Assembly: GCA_963556255.1 (NCBI GenBank)
Contig: OY744613.1
Span: forward strand, 51,172,745-51,236,744
Origin: Allolobophora icterica
Lineage: Eukaryota; Annelida; Clitellata; Crassiclitellata; Lumbricidae
Length of the DNA: 64,000 bases
Direction: 5' to 3'
The notes beneath the pieces were generated by a model, which saw only the letters and a program-made list of their open reading frames with translations, was not told where the DNA came from and ran no database searches. Each line of letters begins with the position of its first letter. Within the stretch, counting starts at the first letter, position 1. The position numbers and the translations under genes are program-made. Of the stretch, positions 11,501-20,589 are shown piece after piece.

Positions 11501-13360
11501 TTCTTCTGCCCCTTTATTTATTTGTACACATCGATCTACGCCAGCTACCATCACTACATATTGCGAACTATCCCTTAATAGGTCCACAACATGGGGTGTC
11601 AGAATAACCCGTTCATTTAGTTCAGGGACTACAGCGAACATGACGCACAAAGATGGCGCAATGTTTGTCGTTCCTTCCATTGAATTAGCTAATTTCATTT
11701 GTAGGTATACTACATCTGCCTTACATCCTTCTCCCTGAAAACCAATTATATTAATCCGTTTAATCACGGGTAAGTTTAGTGACTCAATTAATTTCTTATC
11801 AATACAACAAATTTCGGCTCCTGAATCAGATAATGCTGGCTGAGAAGGGAGATCTTCAATCTGTACATTGATATACGACCTCTCGTGTAATCCATCAATA
11901 CTATTCTCGTATACCCTTACAGCAGTTTCCAACCCTATTGGTTTAGAATTATCCAATAAATTCCCTTGCTTTACCTGTTCAGGTATCTCATGCAACACGT
12001 TGACCTTCTCAACAAATAAGTCGGTCACTTCTTCAGTTGGGTTCCCAGATATACAAGTACTCACCTTTTTAGAACTTGGTTTGGTCTGGCACTCCCTTGC
12101 CCTATGACCCTTCTGATGACATAGGAAACAGAGACCCTTTACCTTGGCCTCCTCCTGAGACACCCTCGCACCTATCTTGGCTTCACCCCTTAATTCCGGT
12201 TTGGGAGACTTGGGTTGAGCTGTCTGGTTATTGACTTGAACATGAGGTTGACCTCTCGTCCAATTGTTATACTTCGGTGCCGGATGACTACGGCATACTA
12301 AGTCATTCCCACCATCATGCGACGCTACATAAATGTCAGCCGCATTAGCTATGTCTTCACAGCTCAACCACTCCTCTTTTTCTTGGGCCAAGATATAATC
12401 TAAACAAGCCTTCGACAAGGACTCCTTAAGCCGATCCGCAACCAATAAACTTACAAGTTTATCAAACTCATCAGTTATCTTTCTACTTTTCAAATAATAC
12501 ATAAGAGCCACACGCAATTTGGATGAATAGATCGTAAATGATTCGTCCGATGCTTTGTGCAACGACCAAAATCGGGCTCTAAGATTTGAAGGGCTTATCT
12601 TAAACTCCCTTAGCAAAAACTCCTTCAGGAATTTGTAGTCATGGAGCTGTGCCTCAGTAAGGCGCATGGTTAATGCCTTAGCTCTTTCACTTAAAATGGC
12701 TAGCAATAATTTTGCTCTAACATCTTCATCCACCTCATACACATTAAACAAACCATCCAAGTGATCAAAGAAACCTGGAATTTCTATAGGGTCGGAAGGA
12801 AATTTCCAAAGAATATTCTTGAGGGCATCACTATAACGCTTAGTACGACTTGCTAAAGAATCTCTAACATTTCGTTCTTCCTGCTTTTCCTTCCTCTCCC
12901 TTTCTTCTTTCTCTTTCCGTTCCTTCTTTTCTCTTTCTTCTTTCTCTTTCCGTTCCTTCTTTTCTTCCTCTCTCCTCTTTTCCTCCCTTTCTTCCTTCTC
13001 CTTCCGTTCCTCCCTTTCTCTTTCTTCCTTCTCCTTCCGTTCCTCCCTTTCTCTTTCTTCCTTCTCTTTCCGTTCCTTCTTTTCTTCCTTCCGTTCCTCC
13101 CTTTGTTCTTCATATTTACGGATTTCGAACTCCAGACGGCGCTTCTGCAGCTCGTAATCCACTCCTGTTGGAGATATTGGACTACCCTTAAATTCCTCTT
13201 CCTCTTTTCCAATCTCCATGGCCCATTCTTCCATTAATTGACTTCGATCCCATGACATAACATCATCTTCGTCCCTTCCTGCCTTCATAAGATACACCCT
13301 AAGGCGCTCAGACGACATTTTGCGAATATTCGCTTGCATCTCTGTTGTCAACGCTTCCAT
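8576..13360 (-). CDS. Gag-pol polyprotein with integrase before reverse transcriptase
   Basis: One uninterrupted frame of 1594 codons starting at ATG. In order: a gag region with a very charged Lys/Glu/Arg stretch (residues about 83-165), then a CX2CX4HX4C zinc knuckle (about 410-423). An aspartic protease-like DSGAEI follows (about 508). The integrase has an HHCC zinc module (about 733-775) and a DDE core with NMDCIGP, SSDCGTNF and GLVERCN (about 803, 868, 903). The reverse transcriptase has FDAKSGYWQI (about 1263) and FVDD (about 1328). RNase H has DASATAVG (about 1475) and SDHNPL (about 1546), and the end is VADFLSRL. Ordinary gypsy elements place integrase last, so the domain order is the notable feature. 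Gag and pol share one frame with no frameshift. It would make the proteins for particle assembly, cDNA synthesis and integration. Confidence 0.95.
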   Translation of the reverse strand: MEALTTEMQANIRKMSSERLRVYLMKAGRDEDDVMSWDRSQLMEEWAMEIGKEEEEFKGSPISPTGVDYELQKRRLEFEIRKYEEQREERKEEKKERKEKEEREREERKEKEEREREERKEKEEREEKRREEEKKERKEKEEREKKERKEKEERERKEKQEERNVRDSLASRTKRYSDALKNILWKFPSDPIEIPGFFDHLDGLFNVYEVDEDVRAKLLLAILSERAKALTMRLTEAQLHDYKFLKEFLLREFKISPSNLRARFWSLHKASDESFTIYSSKLRVALMYYLKSRKITDEFDKLVSLLVADRLKESLSKACLDYILAQEKEEWLSCEDIANAADIYVASHDGGNDLVCRSHPAPKYNNWTRGQPHVQVNNQTAQPKSPKPELRGEAKIGARVSQEEAKVKGLCFLCHQKGHRARECQTKPSSKKVSTCISGNPTEEVTDLFVEKVNVLHEIPEQVKQGNLLDNSKPIGLETAVRVYENSIDGLHERSYINVQIEDLPSQPALSDSGAEICCIDKKLIESLNLPVIKRINIIGFQGEGCKADVVYLQMKLANSMEGTTNIAPSLCVMFAVVPELNERVILTPHVVDLLRDSSQYVVMVAGVDRCVQINKGAEEDNLGVNIEKSNSNESLPSEVNEYSQEQLVDDSDNFLDVESTEFKSDEGVANNDTLLREQQNCHNLISCWQQARQNKNNFFIDNNLLYHKGEIMGHKVNQLCLPEDRIEVVLRVAHDAPCAGHMAFKATRARIKLNFWFPRMDERIREYCASCQICQLRTPVKVADRVPITPIPRADELCFNHLNMDCIGPMVVTGESNKSKPQYNYALVLVDKFSRWPMAYPLRSLNAKGVCEALLQVFTTFSIPRIISSDCGTNFTSRLTKEFLRRMGCSPRFNTPGHPEAAGLVERCNQSLKTMIFKLAQSDPRGWHQLLPFVLWSLREKPSGTTHISPFTMVYGTLPRGPLSVLKESWAGERKVPLNLGKSPEEYLQSLKENLEFAKVYADYYSDIETKRYADYYNLRSTDRKYEVGDKVAVLAPDFGSSKFYSRWQGPATVVKVKSPYSYIVEIEGKQRHLHANKIKRYHERLEQAMINSCSVIVDQDEEFGIVEVVDQEEREQISPSKRIDPLIIAHLSQEEQKQLFEVLDRHTAVFVDKPGYCPVLEHEIKITHDFTPKRLRAYKVPELLKPEVQRQIEEMLALDIIRPSKSEMASPVVCVLKGPKGQNGVRLAIDYRHVNKYSLGDCYPTPDIADVLQKVGRAKFISVFDAKSGYWQIPVRKEHRWLTAFVCDAGLFEFTRMPFGLKSASNTFIRAMTQVLHPVRSFTEPFVDDMAVVSMNWNDHLEHLEKFLQTIEEAGLTLNLRKCNFAQNKIKFVGHIVGSGCIEPDPGKIATINDIHPPTTKKEVRKVMGFFSYFRNFIPALAEKARVITDLTRDNIPTKVPWEQKHQEALDKLKDDLSKATQLHTIDFTKEFGLSVDASATAVGCCLFQWTEEGQEKPIAFASLKLTDTQMHWSTIEREAFAVIWALKRFKSWIFLSKIIIYSDHNPLSYLTDASPKSAKLTRWALALQEFNVDFRYRPGRQNTVADFLSRL

Positions 13361-13863
13361 TTTTACAAACAGTCAGTCAACAACAATCAACAAAAAAAAA
13401 CAGACACCACGCGGCAAACCCGCCACACAAAAGGAAAATTCCACAACCCAAAGTGCAACTATGCAGTATCCAAAGAAGTACACTCGCCAAGTACGCAAAA
13501 ACTATACAAGCTCACGCAAGTCTGGCCTCGATCACAACAATGGATCAAATTTCAAAGAAATAATCAGCAGATATTGAAAGAGAAATAATGGCTGCCTCCC
13601 ACTCGGCTGCAACTCCACTCTCTTTTCTCCTTCTCAGCCACGACAACACCTAGGATCTTACCCGTATGTTGACTGCTGTCTTCTGCTGTCTCAGCCGAAC
13701 GACGCACTTCGTCCGTCCGACTGTCGTATGCCGATTCACCCGTCTCCCACGGTAGAAAGGCGTCTCGATCCGCTCGCTGTCTGGAACAGACCGTCTCTTG
13801 ATCCTCCGGGTTGACTCCTTCCTCCGCCGGCTCGCGTCTTCTTCACCGGATCCAACACCGATG
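13361..13863 (-). other. 5' leader of the LTR retrotransposon
   Basis: Transcribed leader between the PBS and the gag-pol ATG on the minus strand. Short plus-strand frames here have no support. Confidence 0.7.
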
Positions 13864-13881
13864 ATCCCACTTCTGACACCA
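13864..13881 (-). other. Primer-binding site, tRNA-Leu type
   Basis: On the minus strand TGGTGTCAGAAGTGGGAT begins 4 bases after the 5' LTR. The plus-strand reading ATCCCACTTCTGACACCA matches the 3' end of an animal tRNA-Leu with CCA added (from my knowledge of tRNA-Leu(CAA); not searched). Confidence 0.85.
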
Positions 13882-13885
13882 ATAA

Positions 13886-14317
13886 TGTCGCGGTCGACTC
13901 CTTCGATCGCAACGACGAACCAACGAAGGAACTATTAAAAGATCTTTATTTAAAAATAAAGTCGATTAAGTGTAGAGTAAGTCAACTCGTCTATCAAATA
14001 TCACAATCGTAGACAGCACACAGGTTGGCTGGTCTCGATTGAACGTCATACGATCAATGTTTCAACGTTTACAAATCTTCGTCAAAAGGCCCTTAATGTA
14101 CATCAGGTCTATCTTATATAGAGTTCTCCCGGATTCCAGAACGTTCTGTGACGTCACTGTACTTTTCCCTGGAAAGTCCTACTGAACACGTATATCCTTG
14201 TTGCATGCACCGAATTAATGTTGACAGCTTGCTGCAGAATTTTCCGTGCGATGTAAACAAGCTTGTTGACGCGTCGGTTTTCTTCCCTTGATGCATGCAC
14301 CCGCGTAGACCGCGACA
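13886..14317 (-). repeat. 5' LTR
   Basis: 432 bp and apparently identical to 7949-8380, with the same 10-bp inverted ends. It carries the same TATATAAG and AATAAA motifs on the minus strand (offset 5937 bp). Confidence 0.92.
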
Positions 14318-14322
14318 ACAAT

Positions 14323-15572
14323 ACAATACAATTACATTTGGCATCTGTCAAAACCAATTGCTGAAAACCAATGTCTGAGGCTTTTAAGAATATCAAGTCA
14401 GGCATTACAACATGACTTTCATGATGAAGATGCATACGGGACAAGAGTAAAGTGTTGATTTACACTGGATCAGAAACTCAGGGAGCCAACACATCCAGTA
14501 AATGTATGAGCTCCAAAATGGCTTTAAAAAATCAAAATCGAGGATGATGTTCAGTTGCTTTCAGTTTTATGTGTTATTTCACTACACCGTTCCTAGTTAT
14601 GCCTTAAATTTTTCCTAGCCTGCAATTTGTTTTATCATTTAACAAGTTTAGTTTGCTCGATTTTGCTAACTGTTTAAGGAAATGTGGACATTGAATAGTT
14701 TAAAGAACTTCATCCACAGTTCACACAACCATGGCAGGCAATACGCACAAAATTATCAGTGACAAATCCAATGAAATATGACTAGCTGATAGAAGAATGC
14801 AGCAATTGTTACAATGAGTCAGCACTTTGGATATTTATTTATAAATCTTGTTCTTGGACTTTGACACACGATCTTATCTTTAAAGTGTGCAACTATACAA
14901 GATTTTAAAACCCAAACTTGATAACTTTTATATTTTATGCTTGTTGTTTTGTACCTTAAGGAATTATGTACCTAAGGTTAAGTAAAATCAGTACGCATAG
15001 AAGATAATGTATCATGCATGATGTTTTACAATTGTTTGTCACTTCTAAGATTGTTTGCATTCATAGTATTTCCCTATTCTTGGGCCTTTCCACGGAGTTT
15101 TAGACATCCTAGAAAACTATGAAATATTGTTGAGAATTAGGTTTCTATGTACTGTGTGTCACTTGAAATTTTTTAATGTTGCCGAAAACTAAGGCAATTT
15201 TATTTAATTGAAGGTGAAAATTCCTCATTACAGTAATGAACAAGAGAAATTTAATTTTTTCCTTATCAAAGTAAAGTCTACACATTTGAATGATATATTA
15301 CCTGAAAATGCGCAGTTTAAAAAAAAGAGGGCTGCAGGTTTATTGTGGTTTCAGCAATAAGGCACACTAAAGTTGTACCAGCGTGACATTTTGATCTGAT
15401 ATTACCAAAACAACCTGTTTACTCTTACCCTGATTTAATTAAGATTTAATATAGCGTCGGTTGAAAAAAGCTGGTTTCTATACAACTTTTTTGTGCTGGT
15501 GAGAAATTATGGAGATTACATTGCAGTGAATAATCATTTAACAACAAAGCAATATCTAGGGGAAATGAAGTT
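14323..15572. other. Intergenic; begins with the resumed LINE tail
   Basis: 14318-14340 continues the ACAAT tail of the interrupted LINE. The remainder is AT-rich and shows no supported gene. Confidence 0.4.
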
Positions 15573-15581
15573 AGACAAGGC

Positions 15582-16154
15582 GGTAAACGGACACTTACCC
15601 CCTGGACATTTTCCCCCCGGACAATTTCCCCCCGGACAATTTCCCCCCATACTAGGACATTTCCCCCCAGTGCAACATACACAAAACTTTCTGTTTTAAT
15701 GATCAAAACATACATACATACATACGTACATGCATAAATGTATACATGTATACATACATGCATACATACATACATGCATGCATACATAGTTACATGAATA
15801 CGTACATACATACATACATACATGTATACATACATGCATACATACATACATGCATACATACATACATGTATGTATGCATGTATGCATACATGCATACATA
15901 CATACTTACATACATACATACATGCATGCATACATACATATATACATACATACTTACACACATACTTACATGCAGGCATACATACATACATACATACATA
16001 CATACATACATACATAAATCCACAGAGGGGGAATTTGTCCGGGGGGGGAAATGACCTACCTAGATTCGGGGGAAAGTGTCCGGGGAAACTGTCCGGCGGG
16101 TAAAGTGTCCGGGGAGAAAGTGTCCAGGGGGGAAACTGTCCGGCATTCCGTGGA
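15582..16154 (-). mobile_element. Foldback-like element, copy A, 15-bp C/G-rich arrays around a (CATA)n core
   Basis: The left arm (15582-15670) is an array of about 15-bp units of the form CCCCCCGGACAATTT. The right arm (16025-16145) carries the inverted form (AAATTGTCCGGGGGG). Between them is a (CATA)n core plus a unique block near 15672-15705 (AACTTTCTGTTTTAATGATC). AGACAAGGC flanks the element at 15573-15581 and 16155-16163, a 9-bp duplication. The right border is uncertain by about 6 bp because CGTGGA lies between the array and the repeat. There is no coding capacity. Confidence 0.8.
15700..16017. repeat. (CATA)n microsatellite core of copy A
   Basis: Tetranucleotide array with scattered CATG units. 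It yields long Met-Tyr-Val-Cys and His-Thr-Tyr-Ile frames on both strands that are not genes. Confidence 0.92.
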
Positions 16155-16163
16155 AGACAAGGC

Positions 16164-16770
16164 ATGTAAAGTTTTAAACTGATACAAAGATACAATGCCT
16201 TGTTTTGAACAAGTATATAAACTTATCTGAGATTACTACACTACAATATTCGGCCGAGGCAAATGTCCGAGGCGATTTCGGGTTATGCCCTAACCTACCG
16301 GGGTATATATTTTCAGGGTTGCATAATTGGATTTTAGTAGGAAACATTATTTTTTGGCATTCCTTAATAAGAATTCTCCGTTGTTTAAATCATGCAATTT
16401 ATAGGCTATATATTTTCAATGTGATTCATTTGATTTTATTGTGGCCATTATAGTAAGCCATTATAGCATATTTTTGCTCCTTCTAAGTTTTTTAAAAACT
16501 AATATGTTGCACATTGTGTTTAATAGCGATTTGGCATAAACATTTATCCTGAAATCGTAGAAATATATAATAATAATAATAATTATCTTCGTTTAATATC
16601 TTCAAACTGACAATGACGCAGTATGATTACAAATCAGTATGAACGGATGATCACAAGTTATTACAGGAGTCGAATTTAACTACACGGCAGCCATACAAGG
16701 CGCCCATCACGTCCTAAATCTCATTTTAGCAACGCGCCATCTCGCGAATGAATGGTTGAGTGGACCTAAA
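16164..16770. other. Intergenic, decayed repeat debris
   Basis: GTCCGAGGCG-like remnants near 16250-16280 may be an old foldback array. AACCTACC...TTCAGGGTTGCA near 16290-16325 recurs in inverted form near 18266-18294. No gene. Confidence 0.35.
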
Positions 16771-16772
16771 TT

Positions 16773-16849
16773 TGGGGGGTAGCGGGAAGCGATCCCGCTA
16801 CCTCTTGCTCTTCACGCCAGTGATGTTACCACTACTCAAAGGACCCCAA
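16773..16849 (-). repeat. tRNA-like sequence, probable SINE head
   Basis: On the minus strand GAGTAGTGGTAACATCACTGG resembles a D-arm/A-box region. 16782-16798 forms a perfect 5-bp stem with a 7-base loop at the T-arm position. The acceptor pairs at only four positions, so a functional tRNA is unlikely. A decayed tRNA-derived SINE fits better. Confidence 0.4.
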
Positions 16850-16890
16850 AAATTTCCTTTTTATAGAAAATTTATTAAAGCATGATATTA

Positions 16891-18078
16891 TACAGAGTGG
16901 GCCAAACAAGTAATCCCTACAGATTTTTGCTAATATTTCGGCAAAAAGCAATTTTTTTATCGAATTTTACAGGCTTAAAATAATTTATATTTACGTATAA
17001 CAGCCAAATTTGACCAAAATATTTTAGATAGAACAAAGTTATATCACTTTTACTGAGTCCACTCACTGTTTTTTTGATGGTCCAGAAACATATAATGCAA
17101 CAAAAAGTAACAAAAGACGATTTATTAAGTCGCATCTCAAATAATTGGTATCAGACAGACATGATATTGCTTCACAACTTGAGTTCAATGTGTCCACCAC
17201 AAGTAACCACACATGTTCTGAGTCTCTTTATAAAGTTTTTGATGGCCTTGTTGATAGGTTCCACAAGTAAATTTTCCATATCAACTTCAACACGACCTTC
17301 AATTATCTTATCGTTTTTGGCTTTGGTCGCGGATTGTGGTATTTATCAAGCATAGCTCCCCACACGTGATAATCCAGCGGGTTCAAATCCGGAGAGTAGG
17401 AGGGCCATTGGTCCTTCTGAATGAAACCAGGGTAATTGACATTGAGTCAATCTTACTTGAGACAAGCAGTATGCGCTGGTGCGCCGTCTTGTTGAAAGAT
17501 GAATCCAGCTGGCAACAGACGCTTGCAATCTGAAATTAATTCTGGAAGCAGGGGAGAAACGTAATATGCAGATTTGAGCCTTTTCTTTCATGAACAAAAT
17601 GCAGTCTGCCAGTCGACCTTTGCCACCAAAATACCAGCCCATACCATAACATGTGGAGCGAACTTCTCGCGTTCAGCGATCAAGCGATCAGGTGTGACAT
17701 CTTGCCGCTAGACCAAATACGATTGTTTGGGTTGCGTTCGTGGATTAAGATAGAAGTTCTTCTCATCCGTGAATAACACTCGTTTCGTGTCGTGAACCTT
17801 CTGCCGTCTGCTTGATACCAATTATTTCAGATGTGACTTAATAAAATCGCTTTTTTACTTTTCTTGCGCTACATGTTTTTGGACCATCAACAAACAGTGG
17901 GTGGACTCAGTAAAAGTGATATAACTTTGGTTCTATTTGAAATATTTTGGTGAAATTTGGCTGTTTTACGTATATATGAATTACGTTTAAGCCAGTAAAA
18001 CTTGATTTGACAGTTCTTACTTTTGGCCGAAATATTAGCAAACCTGTAGGGTTTACTTTTTTTATGGCCCACCCTGTA
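16891..18078 (-). mobile_element. Mariner-like element with about 260-bp inverted repeats, defective
   Basis: The ends TACAGAGTGGGCC and GGCCCACCCTGTA are inverted and lie next to TA on both sides (16889-16890, 18079-18080). The similarity continues inward for about 260 bp per arm, including a GATTTTATTAAGTC...AATAATTGGTATCA block at both inner ends. Between the arms a minus-strand transposase relic runs from VLFTDEKNFYLNP (near 17790) through an HVMVWAG-like region, then QDGAPAHTA and SPDLNPLDYHVWG (near 17360-17490). These carry the three acidic catalytic positions of mariner transposases. Frameshifts and stops break it and the N-terminal DNA-binding part is missing. Confidence 0.85.
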
Positions 18079-18604
18079 TATGTTCTGGAAAATTTTTATC
18101 AATGATGAATAGTTGAATAGTATGCCGTTCAGCAAAAACCACTTGTAGAAGTTCAAAATGCACAAGCAAACCATGCTTGTTTGTTTGAGTCACTAGTAAG
18201 TAGGTCGACATGCTTTGTAGACTGTATACATACCTAAATGCCAATGGCGACGTCGTGATATAAAAATTTTGCAACCCTGAGAATAGGTAGGTTTATAGTA
18301 AATGTGAAGTATATAAATCTATAACTTATAATAATTCATACCAAAACCAAGCCGAAGTCTGTGGAATAGGCTTAAGTAGCCTAATATATGTAGGCCTATA
18401 TACGCCACTATTTCTTAATATAGGCTATATAAGGTTACAATTCTTAATTTATTCTTAACGGATTAAATCCATCCGATGATGACTTGTACATTAGGCCTTG
18501 AAGCATAGGCGCCAGCTCTTTGGGAACCCAGAGAGAAAGTTCAGTGGGTGCATCGCACCCAGAATAATTCGGATCTTAACTTCAATTTTTTTACACCAAA
18601 ACAG
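18079..18604. other. Intergenic, nothing recognised
   Basis: No supported gene; 18266-18294 carries the inverted partner of 16290-16325. Confidence 0.35.
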
Positions 18605-18607
18605 TAA

Positions 18608-19072
18608 GGGGCCATCCATATATTACGTACGCAAAAATCCGGGAAAATTTGACCCCCCCTCCCCCCCTGTTCGCAAGCGTACTTTCTTCCACACCCCCCC
18701 TGTGTACGTACAGTTGACGCTCACCTCCCCCCCCCCGAAGACCAGCTGCAGAAAGTGCCTCTACTGTCTGCACTTTAGTCCAGATTGAAGGATGAGTGAG
18801 GGCCAATATAGACAAATTATAGGTATCTCGTTCACAGCACAGAATAACTGCACATGGCTTTTATATAATGTAATAAAATGCCATCGAACGACTATAGGAC
18901 AATACAGAGTTATAAATAGGCTAATGTGGACGTCATAATTAGAAATTTATTTTGCGTACGTACACTTTTGTCCCCCCCCCTTCCCCCCCCCCGTTCGCAC
19001 CCGTACGCAAAATCGCCAAAATCCGACCCCCCTCCCCCCCCCCCTCATTGCGTACGTAATATGTGGTGGCCC
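18608..19072. mobile_element. PIF/Harbinger-like MITE with C-rich interior
   Basis: The left end GGGGCCATCCATATATTACG and the right end (reverse-complemented GGGCCACCACATATTACG) are imperfect TIRs sharing ATTACGTACGCAA. TAA flanks both sides (18605-18607, 19073-19075), matching the 3-bp TWA target duplication typical of PIF/Harbinger elements. Just inside each end are long C runs (18655-18670, 18705-18740, 18975-18992, 19026-19045). No transposase frame is present. The family assignment rests on TSD and TIR only. Confidence 0.7.
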
Positions 19073-19114
19073 TAATGTCACAAGTTGAGAAGTACGACTA
19101 CAACAAAACAGAGT

Positions 19115-19232
19115 GAGAGTTGTCGGGGAAAATGTCCTAGTATGGGGGGGAAATTGTCCGGGGGCGAAATTGTCCGGGGGGAAATTGTCCGGGGAGGAAA
19201 ATGTCCAGGGGGTAAGTGTCCGTTTATGCCGG
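19115..19232 (+). mobile_element. Truncated foldback array fused to copy B
   Basis: G-rich units (GAAATTGTCCGGGGG) end with TAAGTGTCCGTTTA, the right terminus of the family, and then run directly into the TGCCGGACAG left terminus of copy B. This looks like a recombination or head-to-tail junction. Confidence 0.65.
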
Positions 19233-19949
19233 ACAGTTCCCCCTGGACACTTTCCCCCCGGACACTTTCCCCGCCGGACAGTTTCCCCCGGACACTTTCC
19301 CCCCCCGAATCTAGGTAGGTCATTTTCCCCCCCGGACAAATTCCCCCCTCTGTGGATTTATGTATGTATGTATGTATGTATGTATGTATGTATGTATGTA
19401 TGTATGTATGTATGTATGTATGTATGTATGTATATGTGTATATATGCATCTATGTATGCATGTATGTATGCATGCATGTAAGTATGTATGTATATATGTA
19501 TGTATGTATGTATGTATGCCTGCATGTAAGTATGTATGTAAGTATGTATGTATATATGTATGTATGCATGCATGTATGTATGTATGTAAGTATGTATGTA
19601 TGCATGTATGTATGCATGTATGCATACATGCATACATACATGTATGTATGTATGCATGTATGTATGTATGCATGTATGTATACATGTATGTATGTATGTA
19701 TGTACGTGTGCATGTAACTATGTATGCATGCATGTATGTATGTATGCATGTATGTATACATGTATACATTTATGCATGTACGTATGTATGTATGTATGTT
19801 TTGATCATTAAAACAGAAAGTTTTGTGTATGTTGCACTGCGGGGAAAATGTCCTAGTATGGGGGGGGGGGAAATTGTCCGGGGAAGAAATTGTCCGGGGG
19901 GAAATTGTCCGGGAGGGAAAATGTCCAGGGGAGTAAGTGTCCGTTTACC
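19233..19949 (+). mobile_element. Foldback-like element, copy B
   Basis: Same architecture as copy A in the opposite orientation. A C-rich array (19233-19350) is followed by a (TATG)n core (19355-19800), then TTTTGATCATTAAAACAG and a G-rich array (19840-19945) ending GTAAGTGTCCGTTTACC. No coding capacity and no clean target duplication, because the left end is fused to another array. Confidence 0.75.
19355..19800. repeat. (TATG)n microsatellite core of copy B
   Basis: About 445 bp of TATG/TGCA variants. Long low-complexity frames in all six frames are artefacts of the repeat. Confidence 0.92.
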
Positions 19950-19993
19950 TGATATTATATGTGGAAATATAGGTGATTATATCCTAGCCTGGG

Positions 19994-20489
19994 GAATGCC
20001 GGACAGTTACCCTCCACCCGGCCAAATTCCCCCTTTGTGGAACTATGTATGTATGTATGTATGTATGTATGTATGTATGTATGTATGTATGTATGTATGT
20101 ATGTATGTATGTATGTATGTATGTATGTATGCATTCATGCATGTGTGCATGCATGTATGTATGTATGTATGTATGTATGTATGTATGTATGTATGTATGT
20201 ATGTATGTATGTATGTATGTATGTATGTATGTATGTATGTATGTATGTATGCATATATGAAGTATGTGTGTATGTATGTATCTATGTATGCATGTGTGTT
20301 GGTATGTATGTATATATGTATGTATGCATGTATGTACGTACGTATGTATGTATGTATGCATGTTTTGATCATTTAAACAGAGAGCTTTTTGTATGATGCA
20401 TTGAGGGGAAATGTCCTAGTAGAGGGAGGAAAGTGTCCAGGAGGTAACTGTCCGGGATATATGTCCAGGGGGTAAATGTCCGATTTACC
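19994..20489 (+). mobile_element. Foldback-like element, copy C
   Basis: It begins GAATGCCGGACAG, has a short C-rich arm, a (TATG)n core (20045-20365), then TTTTGATCATTTAAACAG and a G-rich arm ending GTCCGATTTACC. TAGCCTGGG flanks it at 19985-19993 and 20490-20498, a clean 9-bp target duplication that fixes both borders. It appears nested in an older, more decayed array (20499-20590). Confidence 0.82.
20045..20365. repeat. (TATG)n microsatellite core of copy C
   Basis: Long near-perfect TATG array with a GCATTCATGCATG interruption around 20130. Confidence 0.92.
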
Positions 20490-20589
20490 TAGCCTGGGAT
20501 TATGTCCTCATGGGGGAGATTCTATCCGGAAGGGATAATGTCCGGAAGGATAATGTCCGGGCATTATGTGCAGGGAATAATGTCCTGCA

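Larger units (their letters stand above)
7949..14317 (-). mobile_element. Complete Ty3/gypsy-type LTR retrotransposon, Gmr1-like domain order
   Basis: Two 432-bp LTRs, a PBS, a long gag-pol frame and a polypurine tract are all present on the minus strand. A 5-bp target duplication ACAAT flanks it (7944-7948 and 14318-14322). No LTR differences were found by eye and the 1594-codon frame is open, so the insertion looks recent and possibly still competent. The pol order is protease, integrase, reverse transcriptase, RNase H. That is the copia-like order known for the Gmr1 group of gypsy-related elements, described in deuterostomes. The element sits in a LINE tail. Confidence 0.92.

Noticed and set aside
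9177..12107. Several plus-strand frames of 60-150 codons
   Set aside because: Antisense shadows of the gag-pol frame, with no family signatures.
12853..13212. 119-codon Lys/Arg-rich minus-strand frame
   Set aside because: Out-of-frame reading of the charged Glu/Lys/Arg repeat of gag.
15582..15670. CRISPR-like array of 15-bp units
   Set aside because: Units are contiguous without unique spacers and occur in inverted pairs with TSDs; eukaryotic context.
15700..20396. Long open frames of Met-Tyr-Val-Cys or His-Thr-Tyr-Ile (up to 338 codons)
   Set aside because: They are translations of TATG/CATA microsatellites, open in all frames and on both strands.
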